Shown: positions 1 through 6,129 of the stretch, one piece after another
Position numbering within the stretch: the first letter of the stretch is position 1
Layout: each line of letters starts with the position of its first letter
Source: Alphaproteobacteria bacterium
GTDB lineage: Bacteria > Pseudomonadota > Alphaproteobacteria > Paracaedibacterales > JAKBAR01
Length of the DNA: 8,659 nucleotides
NCBI GenBank assembly: GCA_019745755.1
Contig: JAIESS010000163.1
Span: 1-8,659 of the forward strand
Direction of reading: 5' to 3'
Position numbers and translations under genes: made by a program
The notes under the pieces: model-generated
Told to the model about the DNA's origin: nothing
Databases searched by the model: none
The model's input: only the letters and a program-made list of their open reading frames with translations

Positions 1-1
1 T

Positions 2-802
2 GATACGTTTCTTGGCGGCGATGATATTGATAATGCCATATGCACTCATTGCAAATTCTCGGATACGCAAAAGGCACGCAAACTCAAAGAAAAATTGAGT
101 GATACGGATCATATTGATATTGATGGGCATGCCCTGACAAGGAGTGAGCTGACCCAACTATCGCAGCCCTTTGTTGATCGTGCTTTGGATGTGTGTCATA
201 ACGTACTGCGTGATGCGGCCCTTAGGACATCGGATATTGAGGGCGTTGTTCTTGTGGGCGGATCGACACGTCTTCAGTGTCTTCAAAAAGCTGTTGCCAC
301 ATTTTTTGGGAAGCCCCCGTTGACAGATATTAACCCTGACGAAGTTGTAGCCCATGGCGCTGCCCTCCAAGCCCATGCCCTTACAGTGGGATCAGACACA
401 CTTTTGCTCGATGTGACGCCCCTTAGCCTTGGCATTGAAACCATGGGAGGGCTTGTTGAAAAAATTATCCCACGCAACACCCCCTTGCCCTGTCATATGG
501 CTCAAGACTTTACAACATCCGTGGATAATCAAGTCAATCTTTCCATTCATATTCTTCAAGGGGAGTCTGATGCTGTGGATAATTGTCGCTCCCTTGGTCA
601 ATTTATCCTGTCCGATATTCCCATGATGAAGGCTTACGGTCCCCGTATTCGCGTAAGTTTTCAGCTGGATGTCGACGGCCTTTTAACCGTGAATGCTACA
701 GAGCTCACAACGGGTCAAAAACAATCTATTACCTTAAAACCAACAGCAGGATTGGATGAGGAAAAGGTTAAGGCAATGTTTGAGATTATCGATAGAAACT
801 AG
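2..802 (+). CDS. hscA: Fe-S cluster assembly chaperone HscA, 3' part, lacking the lid
   Basis: This is an Hsp70-family ATPase that, with HscB, helps move iron-sulfur clusters off the IscU scaffold in the cytoplasm. The frame is open from the window edge, so the gene starts upstream; 266 residues are visible. They begin in the nucleotide-binding domain (LGGDDID at visible residues 4-10), continue through the VGGSTR phosphate-binding motif (about 85-90) and the interdomain linker LLLDVTPLSLG (about 134-144), and then the beta-sandwich substrate-binding domain (ETMGGLVEKIIPRNTPLP, LQGE, CRSLGQF, DVDGLLTVNATE). LLLDV, CRSLG and the ETMGG segment fit HscA better than DnaK. The protein stops at about the point where the alpha-helical lid (roughly the last 100 residues of E. 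coli HscA) should start, and only 52 bp separate it from tmk, so no lid is encoded downstream. A TTG at 95 is internal, not the start. No ferredoxin gene follows, unlike in many isc operons. Confidence 0.93.
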   Translation, partial: DTFLGGDDIDNAICTHCKFSDTQKARKLKEKLSDTDHIDIDGHALTRSELTQLSQPFVDRALDVCHNVLRDAALRTSDIEGVVLVGGSTRLQCLQKAVATFFGKPPLTDINPDEVVAHGAALQAHALTVGSDTLLLDVTPLSLGIETMGGLVEKIIPRNTPLPCHMAQDFTTSVDNQVNLSIHILQGESDAVDNCRSLGQFILSDIPMMKAYGPRIRVSFQLDVDGLLTVNATELTTGQKQSITLKPTAGLDEEKVKAMFEIIDRN

Positions 803-854
803 CAAAAATTATTCTAACGCAGAAAAAATATTTTAAAAATGAGGGCAAAAATTT

Positions 855-1469
855 ATGTTCATCACATTTGAAGGCGGTGAGGCCTCAGGTAAAAGCACTC
901 AGATTCAGAAGGTTAGACAGTGTTTTGAAAGCCTCAACAAACCTGTTGTTTTGACGAGGGAGCCAGGTGGAACGGCAGAGTGTGAACTCATTCGCAATCT
1001 CCTTCTTCATCATCAATGGGAGCCCACAACGGAAGCATTCTTGTTCAATGCAAGCCGTCATGAGCATATGAAGACATTGATTGAACCAGCGCTTGCTGCT
1101 GGGAAAACTGTGCTTTGCGATCGTTTTATGGACTCAACCATGGTGTATCAGGGGTATGGTCTCGGAATGTCTCTGGCATTTTTAAAGACTCTCCAAGATC
1201 ACGCTGTAAACACAGCCCCTGATTTGACCTTTATTTTTGATCTTGATCCCGGTATTGCGCTAAAACGACTAGTGAACCGAGGAGATAATAATCATATTGA
1301 TAACCGTAGTCTCGATTTTCATCAAAAAGTGCGAGCGGGTTTTCTTACACTTGCCCAACAGAATTCTAAACGGTGTCATGTCATTGATGCAGCAAAGGAT
1401 CAAGAGACTATTTTCCACCTTATTCTGGAGAAGATTCAGGCTCATCAATCTGACACTTCCCCTCAATAA
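855..1469 (+). CDS. tmk: Thymidylate (dTMP) kinase
   Basis: The enzyme phosphorylates dTMP to dTDP with ATP in the cytoplasm, an essential step of dTTP supply. The 204 residues are a normal length for the family. The P-loop GGEASGKST is at residues 7-15, the TREPGG substrate motif at 34-39, the DRF motif at 89-91 followed by STMVYQGYG (94-102), and a basic LID stretch (KRLVNRG, with more Arg and Lys up to about 160) in the C-terminal half. The ATG start is supported by GAGGG nine bases upstream. It lies 52 bp behind hscA on the same strand with no terminator visible, so the two may be co-transcribed. Its last 50 bp overlap the 3' end of a gene on the other strand. The usual companion holB does not follow. 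Confidence 0.96.
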   Translation: MFITFEGGEASGKSTQIQKVRQCFESLNKPVVLTREPGGTAECELIRNLLLHHQWEPTTEAFLFNASRHEHMKTLIEPALAAGKTVLCDRFMDSTMVYQGYGLGMSLAFLKTLQDHAVNTAPDLTFIFDLDPGIALKRLVNRGDNNHIDNRSLDFHQKVRAGFLTLAQQNSKRCHVIDAAKDQETIFHLILEKIQAHQSDTSPQ

Positions 1470-1725
1470 GCTCGATGAGACGATCAAGATGGGCATCTGA
1501 CAGGGTGTTGAGGTCAAAATGGTTCAGATTTTCCCGTTCTTCTTGATGGGCCTTGATCTGGATTTCCTTTATTTTAAGGGCTACTGTAATATTTTCTTTT
1601 TCCAGCGCCAGACCATAAAGCATGTCCAGGTCATTTAAATAATCCTGCCATGATACGATTTTTTTGAGCTTTTTTGTCATAGATTTAGATGGCTTAGCTG
1701 TCCTTTGAATAATATCTCTTTGCAT
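1420..1725 (-). CDS. Small hypothetical protein, weakly like phage terminase small subunits
   Basis: A 101-residue, highly charged, mostly helical protein that I do not firmly recognise. The N-terminus is basic (two KK pairs within residues 12-22). The middle is an acidic/basic helix (LALEKENITVALKIKEIQ, 39-56), and the last third contains DLNTLSDAHLDRLIELIEG (71-89). The pattern 'ALEKENITVALKIKEIQ ... LSDAHLDRLIELI' recalls the C-terminal part of many phage terminase small subunits and related short proteins (inference from remembered family style only). The ATG is well supported by AGGAG seven bases upstream, which makes this more than a chance frame. It converges on tmk: the final residues, including an acidic tail, are read from the complement of tmk codons, so the stop may have been acquired by read-through into the neighbour. 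It has no partner gene on its strand. Confidence 0.6.
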   Translation of the reverse strand: MQRDIIQRTAKPSKSMTKKLKKIVSWQDYLNDLDMLYGLALEKENITVALKIKEIQIKAHQEERENLNHFDLNTLSDAHLDRLIELIEGKCQIDEPESSPE

Positions 1726-1746
1726 ATGAATCTCCTTGTATAATAT

Positions 1747-1765
1747 CCCAAGGTTGATGCTTGGG
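1747..1765 (-). promoter_or_regulatory. Palindrome upstream of the small minus-strand gene
   Basis: A perfect 6-bp inverted repeat, CCCAAG / CTTGGG, with a 7-base spacer lies 21 bp upstream of the ATG of the small gene ending at 1420. A TATTATAC stretch that could contain a -10 element sits between the palindrome and the AGGAG ribosome binding site. The position fits an operator or a 5' leader hairpin. No run of T follows on either strand, so a terminator is unlikely. No convincing -35 box was found, so the promoter itself is not claimed. Confidence 0.35.
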
Positions 1766-1949
1766 TATTTAATCTATCACGTTAACATTAGAAGAAGAGC
1801 ATTAATGATATGCCGGCACAGTATAGTAAAAATAGCCGCCAAATAATCATCTTTTTTATTTTTATTCCGCATATTTTATACAAAAAAAGCCACACAAGCC
1901 CCCTTTTGTTACGTATATTTTTTTGGGCTGTCATCTAGCTTTTTAAAAA

Positions 1950-2291
1950 TTGGTGCTAGACTCAAGAAAAATTGATCTTCATGTAAAAAATTATGAAAAT
2001 AGCATGATCGCAACCATCTTAAAAAATACTGACATCCTCCATAAAGAAGGTGTTGCGGATGGAAATTTTGTTCAAACGTATAATCGTATCAAAAACCAAC
2101 GTGAAGAAGATTATATACACTTTGTGCCCCATGCATTTCAAACGCAGGTTGAGGGGTATTTTCAACCGGGTGGCTTAGATCCCATAATGACGGTTCAACT
2201 GTTTTTAGAATTTACCAATGATGGCATAATACCAAATACTGTTCTTCTGGAAAAACTTCAGATTTTATGCATGATGCGAAAACTCGTTTAA
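1950..2291 (+). CDS. Hypothetical protein of 113 residues, doubtful
   Basis: An open frame I do not recognise. It has no ATG at its head: an in-frame TAA at 1944-1946 leaves TTG (1950) or GTG (1953) as the first possible starts, and the first ATG is at 2004. None of these has a clear ribosome binding site. The composition is protein-like rather than random: mixed charged and aromatic residues, a run around FVPHAFQTQVEGYFQPGG (about 58-75) and an amphipathic C-terminal part (MTVQLFLEFTN, then LLEKLQIL). No membrane segment or signal peptide is evident. It lies alone between a divergent small gene and cmk. It could be a real lineage-specific gene, the 3' remnant of a longer gene, or a chance frame. 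Confidence 0.35.
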   Translation: MVLDSRKIDLHVKNYENSMIATILKNTDILHKEGVADGNFVQTYNRIKNQREEDYIHFVPHAFQTQVEGYFQPGGLDPIMTVQLFLEFTNDGIIPNTVLLEKLQILCMMRKLV

Positions 2292-2316
2292 AGGGCCTGC
2301 AATAACGTGCAAAGGG

Positions 2317-2369
2317 GAAGAGAAGAGCATGGTGGCATGTGTGAGAACAACCACCTCTTCTCCTTATTT
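2317..2369 (+). terminator. Possible weak terminator hairpin
   Basis: GGTGG (2331-2335) can pair with CCACC (2351-2355). Beyond a four-base bulge, AGAGAAGA on the left can pair with most of TCTTCTCC (2356-2363) on the right. The right arm is followed by the T-rich TTATTTTCTTTT. It would end transcription of the orphan ORF before cmk. The stem is imperfect and the T run interrupted, so this is tentative. Confidence 0.3.
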
Positions 2370-2435
2370 TCTTTTCCAATTCCACCATAAAATGGGTATA
2401 TCTTTTTCATAGTCCATCACTTATAGCATTCCACC

Positions 2436-3083
2436 ATGATCATTATCGCCATAGACGGTCCATCGGGGGCTGGAAAAGGAACCATCGCAGGATATTTAGC
2501 CCAAACACTTCAATTTGCCCACATCGATAGCGGCCTTTTGTATAGGCGCGCTGCGCTTACTGCTATAGATAGTTATCTAACACCGGAGAATATTACCGAA
2601 AAAAACATCCTTATGCTTGTGGCGTATATTTATACTATTGATAGGGAGCACTTAGATGATGATTCTCGCCTTCGCCTTGAAGAAACGGCAAGCATGGCCT
2701 CCAAGCTATCTGCTCTGCCTACTATACGAAATGCTGTTAATGCATGGCTTCATAAACAAGGTGATATTTTGTCCTCTACCTGTAAGGGGATGATTGTGGA
2801 TGGCCGGGATATTGGTACAGTTGTTTTTCCAAATGCATCCATTAAATTTTATGTGACAGCCGATGAGTCTGCGCGTATTAAACGTCGTTTTAAAGATACA
2901 GATGAGGACCCTGACATTATTGCCCGTCATATGGTAAATCGTGACAAGCGTGATTCAACAAGGAAAACAGCCCCTCTTAGCATAGCAACAGACGCCATTG
3001 TGATTGACACAACCCATCTTTCTATTGACGAAGCATGCAAAAATGCGTCAGAATACGTCACCGAGCGTTTTTTTCGTGTGTAG
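2436..3083 (+). CDS. cmk: (d)CMP kinase
   Basis: The enzyme transfers a phosphate from ATP to CMP or dCMP in the cytoplasm, feeding the CTP and dCTP pools. The 215 residues are slightly short for the family. The P-loop GPSGAGKGT is at residues 8-16, the substrate motif DSGLLYRRAA at 31-40 (usually DTGAMYR), and the family hallmark DGRDIGTVVFPNA at 122-134, followed by IKFYVTADESARIKRR. The C-terminal RDKRDSTRKTAPL block (169-181) holds the nucleotide-binding arginines and lysines. The ATG at 2436 begins the conserved MIIIAIDGPSG start, but no Shine-Dalgarno sequence is visible before it, so translation may be leaderless or weakly initiated. It lies 100 bp before rpsA, the conserved order in proteobacteria. 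Confidence 0.95.
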   Translation: MIIIAIDGPSGAGKGTIAGYLAQTLQFAHIDSGLLYRRAALTAIDSYLTPENITEKNILMLVAYIYTIDREHLDDDSRLRLEETASMASKLSALPTIRNAVNAWLHKQGDILSSTCKGMIVDGRDIGTVVFPNASIKFYVTADESARIKRRFKDTDEDPDIIARHMVNRDKRDSTRKTAPLSIATDAIVIDTTHLSIDEACKNASEYVTERFFRV

Positions 3084-3183
3084 AATCGTATCCGCAATAT
3101 GCGTAATGGACGAGATAGCATACCGAAGCACTTGATATAAAACATAGATCAACCCTTAACCCGATTATTTAGGAATTTTAACA

Positions 3184-4899
3184 ATGGAACATCGTCAAAC
3201 GACAAACCCCACAGCACATAAGGAAAGTTTCGCGGATCTTTTAGAGATGGATCTCGAGAATAAGAAGAATTTTGAAGGAATGGTTGTAAAAGGAACCGTT
3301 GTTAGCATTTATAATGATATGGTTACCCTTGATATTGGCTTGAAATCTGAAGGTCGCGTACCTCTTAAAGAATTTGCAATGCCAGGTCAAACACCTGAAG
3401 TGCGTGTTGGCGATGTTGTGGATGTATACGTTGAGCGTATGGAAGACCGTAACGGCGAAGCTATGCTGAGCATGGAAAAAGCAAAACGCGAAGCAGCATG
3501 GAATGTTCTTGATCAATCGTGTATTGATGGAACCCTTGTGAATGGTGTGATTTTTGGAAAAGTCAAAGGTGGGTTTGCGGTTGATTTAAATGGTGCTGTT
3601 GCCTTCTTGCCAGGAAGCCAAGTGGATATCCGTCCTGTGCGCGATATTGGCCCTCTCATGAATATTGTTCAGCCCTTTAAGATTCTCAAAATGGACAAGG
3701 CGCGTTCAAACATCGTTGTATCCCGTCGTTCCGTTTTAGAGGAAACACGGGCCGAAGCACGCACAGAGCTCGTCTCCAATTTGACAGAAGGTCAAGTACT
3801 CCAAGGTATTGTCAAGAATATTACCGACTACGGCGCGTTCATTGATTTGGGTGGTGTTGATGGTCTTCTCCACGTTACAGACATTTCCTGGCGCCGTATT
3901 AATCATCCATCTGATGTTCTTAAAATGGGTGATGAGATTGATGTTCAAGTCATTCGTTTTAATAAGGAAACTCAACGTATTTCCCTTGGCATGAAACAGC
4001 TCCAAGAAGATCCATGGAGTGGTGTTGAGTCACGCTTCCAAATTGGTGCACGTTACAAAGGTAAAGTTACCAATATCGCTGATTACGGCGCATTTGTTGA
4101 GCTTGAATCAGCTATTGAAGGGCTTATTTATCACACAGAAATCAGCTGGACCAAGAAAAATATGCACCCAAGCAAGGTCTTGTCCGTTGGTCAAGATGTT
4201 GATGTAATGGTGCTTGATATTGATACGACAAAACGCCGTATTTCCCTTGGTTTCAAGCAATGCCAAGACAACCCATGGCAAGCGTTTATGCAACAATATC
4301 CAGTGGGTAGTATTGTTGATGGTGAAATTAAAAACATCACAGAATTTGGTCTGTTTGTGGGGGTATTCGAAGGTCTTGATGGTATGGTCCACTTGACCGA
4401 TGTGTCATGGAGCCAAGATCCTGATAGTGCCATCACTGAGTTTAAAAAGGGTGACATGGTTAAGGTGAAAGTTCTTGATATCGATCCTGAAAAAGAACGT
4501 ATTTCCCTTGGTATGAAGCAATTACAAGAGGACCCACTCGGTTCAGCACTCAGTGACATCAAGAAGGGCGACGTTGTGACTGCAGCCATTACTGCCGTTT
4601 CTGATCGTGGTTTGGATGTTGAGCTTAGCAATGGTCTTCCAGGATTCATCCGCAAAGCTGATCTTTCCCGTGATCGCGAATATCAACGCACAGAGCGTTT
4701 TGCTGCCGGTGAGAAAATTGATGCAAAAATCATGACCATCGATAAAAACTCACGCAAGGTAACGCTTTCGGTGAAAGCACTTGAGATTGAGGAAGAAGAG
4801 AAAGTTATGGCTGAGTTTGGTTCCTCTGATTCAGGAGCGAGCCTTGGTGATATTCTTGGCGCAGCTATGAGCAAAGCGAAGAAAAAATCTGACGACTAA
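3184..4899 (+). CDS. rpsA: 30S ribosomal protein S1
   Basis: S1 binds mRNA on the small ribosomal subunit and helps unfold and place it for initiation. The 571 residues are a usual proteobacterial length. Six S1 (OB-fold) domains can be followed at about 33-99, 117-182, 203-270, 288-357, 375-444 and 460-531. The first two are divergent, as expected for the ribosome-docking domains. Domains 3-5 show the repeated ITDYGAFIDL / IADYGAFVEL / ITEFGLFVGV strand, the LLHVTDISW-type motif and the R-ISLGMKQ end. A short lysine-rich tail closes the protein. The ATG is preceded by AGGA nine bases upstream. It follows cmk and is closed by a strong terminator. Long frames on the opposite strand inside this gene are artefacts of its codon pattern. 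Confidence 0.98.
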   Translation: MEHRQTTNPTAHKESFADLLEMDLENKKNFEGMVVKGTVVSIYNDMVTLDIGLKSEGRVPLKEFAMPGQTPEVRVGDVVDVYVERMEDRNGEAMLSMEKAKREAAWNVLDQSCIDGTLVNGVIFGKVKGGFAVDLNGAVAFLPGSQVDIRPVRDIGPLMNIVQPFKILKMDKARSNIVVSRRSVLEETRAEARTELVSNLTEGQVLQGIVKNITDYGAFIDLGGVDGLLHVTDISWRRINHPSDVLKMGDEIDVQVIRFNKETQRISLGMKQLQEDPWSGVESRFQIGARYKGKVTNIADYGAFVELESAIEGLIYHTEISWTKKNMHPSKVLSVGQDVDVMVLDIDTTKRRISLGFKQCQDNPWQAFMQQYPVGSIVDGEIKNITEFGLFVGVFEGLDGMVHLTDVSWSQDPDSAITEFKKGDMVKVKVLDIDPEKERISLGMKQLQEDPLGSALSDIKKGDVVTAAITAVSDRGLDVELSNGLPGFIRKADLSRDREYQRTERFAAGEKIDAKIMTIDKNSRKVTLSVKALEIEEEEKVMAEFGSSDSGASLGDILGAAMSKAKKKSDD

Positions 4900-4920
4900 G
4901 TCTTAATATTTAAACAAAAT

Positions 4921-4954
4921 AAAAACCACAGGCTTTACAGTCTGTGGTTTTTTT
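4921..4954. terminator. Bidirectional terminator between rpsA and the LRR gene
   Basis: A stem of AAACCACAG / CTGTGGTTT with a 10-base loop starts 21 bp after the rpsA stop. On the plus strand it is followed by a run of seven T. On the minus strand the same stem is followed by TTTTTATTTT. It can therefore end both the rpsA transcript and the convergent LRR-gene transcript. Confidence 0.88.
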
Positions 4955-4971
4955 GTGTGACAAAGAAGCCG

Positions 4972-4990
4972 AACCCCAAGGTGGGGTTTT
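4972..4990. terminator. Second short hairpin in the convergent gap
   Basis: AACCCC / GGGGTT with a five-base loop, followed on the plus strand by further T residues. It lies between the strong terminator and the LRR stop codon. It may be a backup terminator for plus-strand transcription. On the minus strand no T run follows. Confidence 0.45.
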
Positions 4991-5006
4991 TAATCCTTAT
5001 CCGCTA

Positions 5007-6038
5007 CTATCTCATTCCACCCAAACGTAGGCCACCTCCTATACGGCCCCCAATTAGACCACCTTTAACTCGGTCAAAATCTGAAACTATTGTGCATTCT
5101 GGAAGTATTTTGGACAGCGTCATAACCTGCTCTCGTGATATCCCTGTACAACCTTTGAGAAAAACCTGTTTGAGATTAGATAATTCATGTAGTGGTGAAA
5201 GATCTGTTATTCTTGTGCAACCAGCGAGACCAATCAACTCAATCCTATTTAATAAAGATAATGGTGAAAGATCTGTTATTCTTGTGCACCCATATAGATC
5301 AATATGCTTGAGATTCTTTAAGGAAGACAACGGCGCAAGATCTTCTATCTTGCAAGACTGTAACTTAAGAAAATTGAGATTTTGTAATGTAGACAGCGGT
5401 GAAAAATCTGTTATTCCTGAGCAATACGATAGATCAACATGCCTGAGATTTTTTAACGTAGACAGCGGTGAAAAATCTGTTATTCCTGGGCAATACGATA
5501 GATCAACATGCTCTAAATTTTGTAATGTAGACAGCGGTGAAAAATCTGTTATTTTATCCAAAGAATTAAGATCTATCCCTGAAATATCTTTCTGATTTTC
5601 ACAAATGATTTTAAGAACACGATTATTAACACTATTATTAAGATAATACTCAAAAAATGCAATACCGTCAGGTCTAATCTTTATCTTTGCCGCAATTGCC
5701 TGATTTTTTTCTTCTTCTTCTCGACCTGACTTAGTAAGGTTTCTATCCCTCATATCCATCACATAGCTCGCGTATTTATTCACTGATGTGAGATCTTTTG
5801 CTGTTTGAGGATCGTTTTTAGAAGCTTCCTCAAAAATTTTATAAACCACTTCTGGTGGCAAATGGTCAAAAGGGTTGGCATTCTCAGCAATACTTCCTTC
5901 TTTTGGTTGTGACTGGGCCTCTGATTTTTTCTTCTCCTCCGCAACCCTCGCTGCCTCAGCATGCCTTATATGATCTGGATCATTGGGGTCCATTGCCATC
6001 AGCGGTGCAGAGAGTGCACAGGTTATTGCTGTTGTCAA
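5007..6038 (-). CDS. Exported F-box-like leucine-rich repeat protein, start out of frame (phase OFF)
   Basis: The main frame encodes 343 residues counted from a TTG at 6038. A hydrophobic stretch, LTTAITCALSAPLMA, followed by MDPND is a signal-peptide core with a likely cut after PLMA (residue 15). A charged Ala/Glu/Lys-rich linker follows (about 24-55), then an F-box-like motif (NPFDHLPPEVVYKIFEEA, 55-72, to about 95). About six leucine-rich repeats of 23 residues occupy about 160-315 (pattern ITDFSPLSTLQNLEHVDLSYC). A Gly/Arg tail occupies 326-343. In eukaryotes an F-box recruits Skp1 and the SCF ubiquitin ligase, and LRRs select targets; bacterial F-box proteins are known host-directed effectors (family knowledge). 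The TTG has no ribosome binding site and lacks the basic part of a signal peptide. The true start is probably ATG at 6118-6116, which eight 7-bp repeats put out of frame. A pseudogene or sequencing slip is the alternative. Confidence 0.82.
   Translation of the reverse strand: MTTAITCALSAPLMAMDPNDPDHIRHAEAARVAEEKKKSEAQSQPKEGSIAENANPFDHLPPEVVYKIFEEASKNDPQTAKDLTSVNKYASYVMDMRDRNLTKSGREEEEKNQAIAAKIKIRPDGIAFFEYYLNNSVNNRVLKIICENQKDISGIDLNSLDKITDFSPLSTLQNLEHVDLSYCPGITDFSPLSTLKNLRHVDLSYCSGITDFSPLSTLQNLNFLKLQSCKIEDLAPLSSLKNLKHIDLYGCTRITDLSPLSLLNRIELIGLAGCTRITDLSPLHELSNLKQVFLKGCTGISREQVMTLSKILPECTIVSDFDRVKGGLIGGRIGGGLRLGGMR
5192..5560 (-). repeat. 69-bp period inside the LRR array
   Basis: The LRR coding region repeats every 69 bp (23 residues). 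The block GTAGACAGCGGTGAAAAATC on the plus strand starts at 5389, 5458 and 5527. The first two full 69-bp units differ at only about seven positions. A second pair, starting GGTGAAAGATCTGTTATTC, is also spaced by 69 bp (5194 and 5263). Near-identity at DNA level shows recent unit duplication and leaves room for copy-number change by recombination without loss of frame. Confidence 0.85.
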
Positions 6039-6054
6039 AAAAAGAGCTTTAGCT

Positions 6055-6114
6055 TTGTGGATTGTGGATTGTGGATTGTGGATTGTGGATTGTGGATTGT
6101 GGATTGTGGATTGT
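6055..6114 (-). repeat. 7-bp tandem repeat, eight full copies, at the start of the LRR gene
   Basis: Eight exact copies of GTGGATT (plus strand) run from 6057 to 6112, with two matching bases at each end; on the gene strand the unit is AATCCAC. The array starts one base after the ATG codon at 6118-6116 and ends before the signal-peptide core. Because seven is not a multiple of three, each gain or loss of a unit shifts the frame. All three frames of the array are free of stops and read the same cyclic heptapeptide NPQSTIH. The distance from ATG to the main frame is 80 bases (remainder 2), so eight copies are OFF, while six or nine would be ON. Confidence 0.95.
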
Positions 6115-6115
6115 T

Positions 6116-6129
6116 CATGATGTTCTCCT
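6116..6129 (-). promoter_or_regulatory. Ribosome binding site and ATG, probable true start of the LRR gene
   Basis: On the minus strand AGGAGA (6129-6124) stands five bases before ATG (6118-6116), the only strong start signal in front of the LRR gene. In this allele the ATG reads 27 codons, M-N-N-P-Q-S-T-I-H and so on to K-L-K-L-F-F, and stops at TGA (6037-6035), exactly where the signal-peptide core begins in the neighbouring frame. With nine repeat units it would give a 372-residue protein whose signal peptide carries KAKALF before LTTAITC. Confidence 0.8.

Noticed and set aside
2379..2437. Direct repeat ATTCCACCAT just before cmk
   Set aside because: Ten bases repeated once in a low-complexity leader, with no other sign of a binding site or mobile-element target duplication.
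3093..3103. Small palindrome CGCA-ATA-TGCG in the cmk-rpsA gap, considered as an S1 autoregulatory hairpin
   Set aside because: Only four base pairs and far from the ribosome binding site.
4191..4655. A 154-residue open frame on the minus strand inside rpsA, with several shorter antisense frames
   Set aside because: It lies wholly antisense to a well-conserved S1 coding region, has serine- and proline-rich shadow composition and no recognisable domain.
5192..5560. Regular repeats that might suggest a CRISPR array
   Set aside because: The whole period is coding LRR sequence and the 'spacers' are related to each other; a 69-bp period equals 23 codons.
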